Source of the DNA: Streptomyces sp. ALI-76-A
GTDB lineage: Bacteria > Actinomycetota > Actinomycetes > Streptomycetales > Streptomycetaceae
Direction: 5' to 3'
DNA length: 64,000 bases
Assembly (NCBI RefSeq): GCF_030287445.1
Contig: NZ_JASVWB010000002.1
Coordinates: forward strand, 3,472,001 to 3,536,000
Under the pieces are notes generated by a model that worked only from the letters and a program-made list of their open reading frames with translations, searched no databases and was not told where the DNA came from. Below are positions 18,017-24,554 of this stretch, piece after piece; the stretch's first letter is position 1; every line of letters begins with the position of its first letter. Both the position numbers and the translations under genes were made by a program.

Positions 18017-19164
18017 AGGGCGATCTCCGGTACGTCGAGACGGCGGCCCTCGGCCGACGACCTCAGGCCCAGTTCGGCGAGCTGGACGCCGCGGGCGCCG
18101 GCCAGCAGGTCCCAGTGGTAGGGGGCGTCGGCGTAGACGTGCCGCAGGAACAGCTCCCACTGGGCCTTGAAGCCGTTGTCGAAGTCGGCGTTGTCGGGGA
18201 CCTCCTGCCACTGGTCGCGGAACACCTCGGTGGCGGGGATGTCGGGGTTCCACACCGGCTTGGGCGTCGAACTGCGGTGCTGGACACGGCAGTTGCGCAG
18301 ACCGGCGACGGCCGAGCCCTCGGTGCCGTCGACCTGGAACTCCACCAGCTCGTCGCGGTTGACGCGGACGGCCCAGGAGGAGTTGATCTGGGCGATGGCG
18401 CCGCCGTCGAGCTCGAAGACGCCGTAGGCGGCGTCGTCGGCGGTGGCGTCGTAGGGCTTGCCGTTCTCGTCCCAGCGCTGCGGGATGTGGGTGGTGGCGA
18501 TGGCCTGGACGGTCTTCACCCGGCCGAACAGCTCGTGGAGCACGTACTCCCAGTGCGGGAACATGTCGACGACGATGCCGCCGCCGTCCTCCGCGCGGTA
18601 GTTCCAGGAGGGGCGCTGGGCGGCCTGCCAGTCGCCCTCGAAGACCCAGTAGCCGAACTCGCCGCGGACCGACAGGATCCGGCCGAAGAAGCCGCCGTCG
18701 ATGAGGCGCTTGAGCTTGAGCAGGCCCGGGAGGAAGAGCTTGTCCTGGACGACACCGTGCTTGATGCCGGCGCCGGCGGCCAGCCGGGCCAGCTCCAGGG
18801 CCCCGTCGAGACCGGTGGCCGTCGGCTTCTCGGTGTAGATGTGCTTGCCCGCGGCGATGGCCTTCCTGAGCGCCTCCTCGCGGGCGGAGGTGACCTGGGC
18901 GTCGAAGTAGATGTCGACGGTCGGGTCGGCGAGGACCGCGTCCACGTCCGTCGAGACGTGCTCCAGACCGTGCTGCTCGGCGAGCGCCCGCAGGGCGTGC
19001 TCGCGGCGGCCGAGCAGGATCGGCTCCGGCCACAGCACGGTGCCGTCGCCGAGGTCGAGGCCACCCTGTTCGCGGAGGGCCAGGATGGAGCGGACCAGGT
19101 GCTGGCGATAGCCCATGCGACCGGTCACGCCGTTCATGGCGATACGCACCGTCTTGCGTGTCAC
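18013..19164 (-). CDS. Gfo/Idh/MocA-family sugar dehydrogenase
   Basis: NAD(P)-dependent oxidoreductase of 383 residues, first gene of the operon. The N-terminal Rossmann strand is VRIAMNGVTGRMGYRQHLVRS, somewhat unusual in having GVTGRMG rather than GxGxxG. The catalytic lysine is in IYTEKPTATGLDGALELA (EKP motif); the second domain has SWNYRAEDGGGIVVDMFPHWEY with the usual acid/His pair. The start is GTG at 19164 with AAGGGA upstream. An open frame continues another 61 codons across the operator region and is rejected. Substrate unknown; sugars, inositols or glycosides are typical. Confidence 0.85.
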   Translation of the reverse strand: MTRKTVRIAMNGVTGRMGYRQHLVRSILALREQGGLDLGDGTVLWPEPILLGRREHALRALAEQHGLEHVSTDVDAVLADPTVDIYFDAQVTSAREEALRKAIAAGKHIYTEKPTATGLDGALELARLAAGAGIKHGVVQDKLFLPGLLKLKRLIDGGFFGRILSVRGEFGYWVFEGDWQAAQRPSWNYRAEDGGGIVVDMFPHWEYVLHELFGRVKTVQAIATTHIPQRWDENGKPYDATADDAAYGVFELDGGAIAQINSSWAVRVNRDELVEFQVDGTEGSAVAGLRNCRVQHRSSTPKPVWNPDIPATEVFRDQWQEVPDNADFDNGFKAQWELFLRHVYADAPYHWDLLAGARGVQLAELGLRSSAEGRRLDVPEIAL

Positions 19165-19533
19165 GTCATTCCCTTCGCAGGCGTCGTACGCAGCGTTCAT
19201 GCGCGTTTCGTACGCGGTTGTGCGCGCCGCGTACGCCTCTACTGATGAGCGGTACAGCAAGCGCTTTCTATCTGATGAGAAGCTAGCCTCTGAGCGGCGG
19301 TCCAGACAAGACCGTGACGGGGTTGAGTTGTTCGAGGTGGCGAACAACAGGGGGGCGGGGCTTTAGGGTCTGCTCGACACCATCGGAACCATGGCCGTGG
19401 GCGGCCTGTCCACACGGTTGGCGGCCCGGTCCGGCAGGACCACGGCCGGGTGACGAGGACCGCGGCCCACTCACGGGGACGGCGGCCCGTCCGAGAGGAC
19501 GTACGACGAGATGCGCGACCGGAGGACGACGAG
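19165..19533. other. divergent control region of the DUF993 operon
   Basis: 369 bases without a gene. It holds three CGTACGC boxes (19185-19191, 19209-19215, 19230-19236) in the leader of the dehydrogenase, the LacI-type operator at 19256-19269, and the leader of the LacI gene. Confidence 0.6.
19256..19269. promoter_or_regulatory. LacI-type operator of the DUF993 operon
   Basis: AGCAAGCGCTTTCT, with the palindromic core AAGCGCTT (19259-19266), fits the LacI-family consensus. It lies about 90 bases upstream of the dehydrogenase start, between it and the divergent LacI gene, and is the likely site of that regulator. Confidence 0.65.
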
Positions 19534-20580
19534 ATGACGGTGACCCTGGCGGACGTGGCGGCCCGCGCACAGGTCTCGCCCGCGACGGTGTCGCGCGTGC
19601 TGAACGGGAACTACCCCGTGGCCGCCTCGACCCGCGAGCGGGTCCTGCGGGCGGTGGACGAGCTGGACTACGTCCTCAACGGCCCGGCGAGCGCGCTGGC
19701 GGCGGCCACCTCGGACCTGGTCGGGATCCTGGTGAACGACATCGCCGACCCCTTCTTCGGGATCATGGCGAGCGCGATCCAGTCGGAGATCGGGGGGCCG
19801 GGCGGACGGGCGGGCGGGGAGAGACTCGCGGTGGTGTGCAACACCGGGGGCTCCCCGGAGCGCGAGCTGACCTACCTCACGCTGTTGCAGCGGCAGCGGG
19901 CGGCGGCGGTCGTGCTGACCGGCGGGGCCGTGGAGGACGTACCGCACGCGGCGGCGATGTCGGCGAAGCTGCGGAAGCTGGCGGAGGCGGGGACGCGGGT
20001 GGTGCTGTGCGGGCGGCCGCCGGCGCCGGAGACCCGGGCCATCGCGCTGACCTTCGACAACCGTGGCGGCGGGCGGGAGCTGACCGAGCACCTGATCGGG
20101 CTCGGGCACCGGCGGCTGGGGTACATCGCGGGACCCGAGGAACGGACGACGACCCGGCACCGGCTGGAGGGCCACCGGGCGGCGCTCGCGGCCCACGACA
20201 TCGCGGAGGACCCCCGCTGGACCGTCCACGGGCGGTACGACCGGCGCTCGGGGTACGAGGCCACGCTGGAACTGCTGCGCCGGGACCCGTCGCTGACGGC
20301 CGTGGTCGCCGCGAACGACTCCGTCGCGCTCGGGGCGTGCGCGGCGCTGCGCGAGTCCGGGCGGCGGATCCCGGAGGACGTCTCGGTGGCCGGGTTCGAC
20401 GACCTTCCGTTCAGCGTGGACACGGTGCCCTCGCTGACGACGGTACGGCTGCCGCTCGCGGAGGCGGGGGCGCGGGCCGGACGGATCGCGATGGGCCGCG
20501 AGGAGCCGCCGCCGGGCGGGATCACCATGATCCGGGGAGAGTTGATGGTGCGGGGGTCGTCCGGGGTGCCGCGGGGCTGA
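19534..20580 (+). CDS. LacI-family regulator of the DUF993 operon
   Basis: A 348-residue LacI/GalR repressor: HTH MTVTLADVAARAQVSPATVSRVLNGNYPVAASTRERV, hinge YVLNGPASALAAAT, then the sugar-sensing core with FGIMASAIQSEIGG and the C-terminal AGFDDLPFS. The hinge has Ala-Ala-Ala instead of the common leucine that intercalates at operator centres. The start is ATG at 19534 with GGAGG eight bases upstream. It faces away from the dehydrogenase-DUF993-isomerase operon and shares its control region, so it is the probable pathway-specific repressor. Confidence 0.88.
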   Translation: MTVTLADVAARAQVSPATVSRVLNGNYPVAASTRERVLRAVDELDYVLNGPASALAAATSDLVGILVNDIADPFFGIMASAIQSEIGGPGGRAGGERLAVVCNTGGSPERELTYLTLLQRQRAAAVVLTGGAVEDVPHAAAMSAKLRKLAEAGTRVVLCGRPPAPETRAIALTFDNRGGGRELTEHLIGLGHRRLGYIAGPEERTTTRHRLEGHRAALAAHDIAEDPRWTVHGRYDRRSGYEATLELLRRDPSLTAVVAANDSVALGACAALRESGRRIPEDVSVAGFDDLPFSVDTVPSLTTVRLPLAEAGARAGRIAMGREEPPPGGITMIRGELMVRGSSGVPRG

Positions 20581-21086
20581 GGGTCGGGGCTGAGGGGCTT
20601 TGGGGCGGGGGTGTGGGGCGGTGAGGGGGCGGCGGTCGGTCCTGGGAATCGGCTCCGGGCTCGGTCCGGCCTCGGGCTCGGTCCGGCCCCGGGCTCGGTC
20701 CGGCCTCGGGCTCGGTCCTGGGATCGGCTCAGACCTCCGACTCGGTCCTGGGGTCGGCTCCGACCTCCGACTCGGTCCTGGGGTCGGCTCCGACTCCGGG
20801 CTCGGTCCGGCCTCGGGCCAGGTCGGCGTACGACGGTTCACCGGTGCCCGTACGTGCCCCCGGCCGGTGGAGGACGCCGATCCGGTCTGGTCCGCGCGGG
20901 CGGCGGTGAGGCGCCGCGCCCGGGTCGCCGAGCGCGCCGTGCACGGACAAGGAACGAGCCACCGCCCGGCGGGATCCCGCTCTCGTGGCCGTGCCGTGCG
21001 GTCTTCGCGATGAGTTTCGGCCCGGGCCGCCGTCTACCTCGCTGTCACACCGACCACAGAGCACACGAGAGACCGGAGTGAGTTCC
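20581..21086. other. 506-base gap with a minisatellite
   Basis: Contains the tandem repeat at 20657-20819 and otherwise nothing gene-like. An open frame runs through the repeat on each strand, but codon use is that of repeat DNA and no ribosome site is present. Confidence 0.65.
20657..20819. repeat. two-tier minisatellite (17-bp and 30-bp units)
   Basis: Three copies of GGGCTCGGTCCGGCCTC (17 bases, at 20657, 20674 and 20691, one variant base) lead into three 30-base units beginning CTCGGTCCTGGGRTCGGCTC at 20711, 20741 and 20771, and a final partial copy of the short unit at 20801. All share the CTCGGTCC word, so the long unit probably grew from the short one. Slippage should make its length variable between strains. 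Confidence 0.85.
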
Positions 21087-21683
21087 ATGCGCATCATCAT
21101 CACCGCCTTCATCAGCCTGGACGGCGTCGTGCAGGCGCCCGGCGGTGCGGAGGAGGACACCGACGGCGGGTTCGCGCACGGCGGCTGGACCCACCCCTAC
21201 TTCGACCCGGAGGTCGTCGGCGGCGCTTTCGACGCGGCGGCGCGGGAGGCCGACGCGCTGCTGTTCGGGCGGCGGACGTGGCAGGCGATGGCGGGGGCGT
21301 GGCCGGAGCAGGCCGGGGATCCGTTCGCCGACCGGATGAACTCCCTGCCGAAGTACGTCGTCTCCCGCACGCTCACCGACGACTCGCTGACCTGGCACAA
21401 CACCACCCGTATCGCCGGTGACGAGGCCGTCGCCCACCTGCGCGAACTGCGCGAGAGCGACGGCGGCACCCTCGTGGTCATGGGCAGCTCCTCGCTCGCC
21501 CGCACCCTGCTGGCCGAGGGCCTGGTGGACGAGCTGCGGCTCATCGTGATGCCGGTGGTGCTCGGCGGCGGCAAGTCGATCTTCCCGGACGACGGCAGCA
21601 GGACGGCGTTCGAGCTGGTGTCCACGACGACCGCTCCGACGGGGGCGCAGGTGTGCGTGTACCGGACGGCGGCCGAGGCCTGA
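21087..21683 (+). CDS. dihydrofolate reductase/RibD-like reductase
   Basis: A 198-residue protein of the RibD C-terminal/DHFR-like family (NADPH-dependent reductases of unknown substrate). MRIIITAFISLDGVVQAPGG, ADALLFGRRTWQAMAGAW, KYVVSRTL and GTLVVMGSSSLARTLLAEGLVDELRLIVMPVVLGGGKSIF are the hallmark segments, including the G-S-S NADPH loop. The start is ATG at 21087 with GGAG nine bases upstream; the frame is open for another 34 codons upstream without a ribosome site. It stands alone before the MarR-GNAT gene. Housekeeping riboflavin synthesis is unlikely, as the deaminase half is absent. Confidence 0.85.
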   Translation: MRIIITAFISLDGVVQAPGGAEEDTDGGFAHGGWTHPYFDPEVVGGAFDAAAREADALLFGRRTWQAMAGAWPEQAGDPFADRMNSLPKYVVSRTLTDDSLTWHNTTRIAGDEAVAHLRELRESDGGTLVVMGSSSLARTLLAEGLVDELRLIVMPVVLGGGKSIFPDDGSRTAFELVSTTTAPTGAQVCVYRTAAEA

Positions 21684-21774
21684 GGAGGGCGCACCTCGGA
21701 CGCGTCACCGACGCGCCGCGGACGAGACCGCCGACGCACACCGACGCACCACCGAAGGCGGGCGCGCACAGACC

Positions 21775-21831
21775 TGGACGTGCGTCGCCCGCTCGCCCTA
21801 CGCTCGAACCGCAGTATCTCTGACTGAGTCA
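21775..21831 (+). promoter_or_regulatory. promoter and palindrome of the MarR-GNAT gene
   Basis: TGGACG (21775-21780), an 18-base spacer and TACGCT (21799-21804) form a plausible promoter with a start near 21811. Ten bases further lies TGACTGAGTCA (21821-21831), an 11-base perfect palindrome well placed to block transcription by the product's MarR domain. Confidence 0.45.
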
Positions 21832-21877
21832 ACGATCCGAGGGGATCACTCCCCGGGACGACGTGGGGGCGACGACC

Positions 21878-22810
21878 ATGACCGTGCAGGACATCCGTGC
21901 CTTCAACCGCTTCTACACGAATGTCATCGGCGCCCTCGACTACAGCCGCCACCTGTACGCCCCCTACACCCTCACCGAGTCCCGCGTGCTGTACGAGCTC
22001 GCGCACTCCCCTCGTACCGACGCGGCCGACCTGCGGGCCGAGCTCTCGCTGGACGCGGGCTATCTGAGCCGGATCCTGAACAGGTTCGAGCAGGACGGCC
22101 TGATCGAGCGCACGACCTCGCACCGCGATCCCCGGCGGCGGCACGTCACCCTCACCCCGCGCGGCCGGGAGACCGCCGCGCGGCTCGCCGAGCGGGCCGA
22201 CGAGTCCGTCGCCGCGCTGCTCGCCACCGTCCCCGCCCCCGGCCGGGCCCGGCTGACGCAGGCGCTGCGGACCGTCCGCGAGATCCTGTCCGACGGCCGC
22301 CCGCCGCGTCGCGAGGACGTCCTGCTGCGGGAACCAGGCCCCGGCGACCTCGGCTGGATCGTGCAGCGCAACGCCGCGCTGTACGCCGCCGAGTACGGCT
22401 GGAACGCCGACTACGAAGGGCTGGTGGCGAGGATCGTCGCCGACTTCGCGCAGGACCACGATCCGCATCTGGAGCGGGTGTGGATCGCCGAGCTGGACGG
22501 CCGGCCGGTGGGGTGCGTGATGTGCGTACGGGACGAGGCGCCCGCCACCGCCCGCCTGCGGCTCCTCCTCGTGGAGCCGGACGCGCGGGGTCTGGGCATC
22601 GGCGACCGGCTCGTGGGGGCCGTCGTCGACTTCGCCCGCGAGGTCGGCTACCGCGACCTCGTCCTGTGGACCAACGACGTCCTGGCCGGCGCCCGCCGGA
22701 TCTACCGGCGGCACGGTTTCGTCCTGACCGCCGAGACACCTCACCGCTCCTTCGGTCACGACCTCACCGGGCAGGACTGGCGGCTGGATCTCCAGGACAC
22801 GGGGGAGTGA
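21878..22810 (+). CDS. MarR-GNAT fusion: HTH regulator with acetyltransferase domain
   Basis: A 310-residue two-domain protein. Residues about 1-140 are a MarR winged helix (LTESRVLYELAHSPRTDAADLRAELSLDAGYLSRILNRFEQDGLIERTTSHRDPRRR); about 150-305 are a GNAT acetyltransferase with the acetyl-CoA loop LLVEPDARGLGIGDRLVGAVVDFARE and the C-terminal IYRRHGFVLT. ATG at 21878 is chosen; GTG five codons earlier (21863) is possible. Such fusions occur widely in bacteria, but what they acetylate is usually unknown. Confidence 0.87.
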   Translation: MTVQDIRAFNRFYTNVIGALDYSRHLYAPYTLTESRVLYELAHSPRTDAADLRAELSLDAGYLSRILNRFEQDGLIERTTSHRDPRRRHVTLTPRGRETAARLAERADESVAALLATVPAPGRARLTQALRTVREILSDGRPPRREDVLLREPGPGDLGWIVQRNAALYAAEYGWNADYEGLVARIVADFAQDHDPHLERVWIAELDGRPVGCVMCVRDEAPATARLRLLLVEPDARGLGIGDRLVGAVVDFAREVGYRDLVLWTNDVLAGARRIYRRHGFVLTAETPHRSFGHDLTGQDWRLDLQDTGE

Positions 22811-22906
22811 CGGACGGATCCGCAGGGCACGGGTGAGAGACGGACGGGACCGGCACGGACCGGCCCCGTCTGGACCCGAGCAGCTCCGCGAGTGACAGTA
22901 GGGACC

Positions 22907-23707
22907 ATGAAACTGGCGTTCTCCACCCTCGGCGTTCCCGGCCTCCCCCTCCCCGACGTGCTGCGGCTCGCGAGCACGTACGGCTACCACGGCGTGGAAC
23001 TGCGCGCCCACCCGGAGGAGCCGGTGCACCCCGGCCTCGACCTCACCCGGCGCGCCGACGTGGCGGCCGAGTTCAAGGCGGCGGGGGTGGAGCTGCTGGG
23101 CCTGGCCGGCTACGCCCGCGTGGCCGCGCCCGGGGACGACGAGGCGGTGATCGAGGAGGTCCGCCGGCTCCTCGACCTCGCCCGCGACCTCGGCGCGCCC
23201 TACGTCCGGGTGTTCCCGGGCGGCGGTACGGAGCAGAGCCGGGAGGAGGCGGACGCCACCGCCGCGCGGCGGCTGGGCACAGCCGCGGAGTACGCCGCCG
23301 ACCTCGGCGTCCGCATCCTGCTGGAGACCCACGACTCGCACCGCACCGGCGCCGACGCGATCCGTGTCCTCGGTCCGGTCGGCCACCGGCAGGTGGGCGC
23401 GCTGTGGGACGTCATGCACACCTGGCTGGGCGGCGAACAGCCCTCGGAGACCTACGCGGCCCTGTCCCCGTTCCTCGGCTACGTGCAGGTCAAGGACATC
23501 GCCTCCGCCGACGACACGACCCCGGTGGCACTCGGCACCGGTGTGCTGCCACTGGCGGAGTGCGTGGAGGTCCTGTCCCGGCACGGCTGGGACGGCTGGC
23601 TGTGCTGGGAGTACGAGAAGCGGTGGTACGAGGCGGCGGCACCGCTGCCCGACCTGCTGGAGGCCGGCCGGGAACACCTCGCCCGGCTCCTCAACGACTC
23701 CGCCTGA
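22907..23707 (+). CDS. sugar isomerase/epimerase-like TIM-barrel protein
   Basis: A 266-residue xylose-isomerase-like protein: MKLAFSTLGVPGLPLPDVLRLASTYGYHGVELRAHP at the start, then APYVRVFPGG, ILLETHDSH, GALWDVMHTWLGGEQPSETY, YVQVKDIAS and WLCWEYEKRW, supplying the metal ligands typical of the family. The ATG at 22907 begins the conserved part, although its AGGGA is only a few bases away; GTG at 22892 is the alternative. It is monocistronic, followed after 190 bases by a 20-bp hairpin. Substrate unknown; it is not close to the other two isomerase-like proteins in the window. Confidence 0.8.
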   Translation: MKLAFSTLGVPGLPLPDVLRLASTYGYHGVELRAHPEEPVHPGLDLTRRADVAAEFKAAGVELLGLAGYARVAAPGDDEAVIEEVRRLLDLARDLGAPYVRVFPGGGTEQSREEADATAARRLGTAAEYAADLGVRILLETHDSHRTGADAIRVLGPVGHRQVGALWDVMHTWLGGEQPSETYAALSPFLGYVQVKDIASADDTTPVALGTGVLPLAECVEVLSRHGWDGWLCWEYEKRWYEAAAPLPDLLEAGREHLARLLNDSA

Positions 23708-23895
23708 CGCCTCGGCGACCGTACCCGGGGCGGCCGGTCCACGTCCTCGACGTGTCCCGGCACCCGCCCTGCGCGAGCGGCCGCCGCGACGCACCACGGG
23801 AGGGGCTTCTCGCCGGTCGTCGGAGCCCCGGTCCCACCCGGCTGGGCAGCGCCTCGCTTCGGCCGGAGGGGAGCGGGAGCCTGTGAACGCCCCCC

Positions 23896-23943
23896 GACCG
23901 CAGGGCACCGCCGCCTGTCGTCCGGCGGCGGTGCCCTGCGGTC
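23896..23943 (+). terminator. 20-bp perfect hairpin
   Basis: 23896-23915 is the exact reverse complement of 23924-23943, with an 8-base loop and no T-run. It lies 190 bases after the isomerase-like gene and is the probable terminator for it. Confidence 0.7.
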
Positions 23944-24420
23944 CGCCTGGAGCCGGAGCTCGTGGTTCGAGTCCGCCGCCGCCCTGTGGAACGCCTCGCC
24001 GCAGGCCGTCATCGCCCCGGGCCGCGCCCCGCCCGCACTCCCCCGGCGGCGGACGCGTATGGCCGGACCCGCGAACAGGGCCAGGACAGAGCGCGGACGA
24101 CGGCGAGGGCACGAGCGGGTCAGGAGCGGCGGCATGCTCGACGCGCCGGCCCCCGAGCCCTGCGGCGGCCGTTCCGGAGGGCCTGGACGGACCGTCCGAG
24201 CGGCGGCCCGTACCGTCCGAGCGCCGGCCCGCCTGCCCCGTCCGCCTCTCCCGTCCCGTGCTCCCCGACTTCCGGGAATCGGGCCCCGGCCGGGAACCCG
24301 GGCCCCCTCCCGCTCGTCCAAGCCGCAAGCTGTCGGAGAGTCACCGTGGTGCGGTGTCGGCCTCGCTGCTGGCTGCGAACGCTGACCCTCCCTCTCCGCC
24401 GTACCGCGGCCGGCAGCACA

Positions 24421-24460
24421 CCGCCATCGGCGCGCCCCCCTCCAACAGCGCCGATGGCGG
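24421..24460. terminator. 13-bp hairpin upstream of the GH3 promoter
   Basis: CCGCCATCGGCGC (24421-24433) pairs with 24448-24460 over a 14-base loop, and ends 27 bases before the TTGACT of the GH3 gene. It could insulate that promoter from readthrough. Confidence 0.5.
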
Positions 24461-24486
24461 CCCTCCGCCGGTTACCGTGCATCCCC

Positions 24487-24533
24487 TTGACTGGCAGAAA
24501 CTTCCCGGATATTCGTGACTCCTCGGAAGTTTC
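24487..24533. promoter_or_regulatory. GH3 gene promoter framed by an inverted repeat
   Basis: GAAACTTCC (24497-24505) and GGAAGTTTC (24525-24533) are exact inverted repeats 19 bases apart. TTGACT (24487-24492) and TATTCG (24510-24515), 17 bases apart, form a promoter whose -10 lies between the arms. It looks like an operator for a dimeric repressor, not the DasR type. Confidence 0.5.
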
Positions 24534-24554
24534 CTTCAGAGGGAAGGAGCGCAC

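Larger units (their letters stand above)
23708..24554. other. 847-base gap with two strong hairpins
   Basis: No gene with proper codon bias and ribosome site was found on either strand. It holds a perfect 20-bp hairpin (23896-23943), a 21-base tandem duplication starting ACCGTCCGAGCG (24191-24231), a 13-bp hairpin (24421-24460) and the promoter of the GH3 gene. It may contain an unrecognised transcript or the remains of a lost gene. Confidence 0.55.

Noticed and set aside
19165..19347. 61-codon N-terminal extension of the Gfo/Idh/MocA dehydrogenase
   Set aside because: It would cover the LacI operator and the CGTACGC boxes; GTG at 19164 has its own ribosome site.
20600..21013. Repeat protein frame through the minisatellite
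   Set aside because: The 17-base unit is not a multiple of three, both strands are open, and there is no ribosome site; not a protein gene.
23964..23974. tRNA-like T-arm GGTTCGAGTCC
   Set aside because: The flanking bases pair in only four positions and no acceptor, D or anticodon arm can be built around it.
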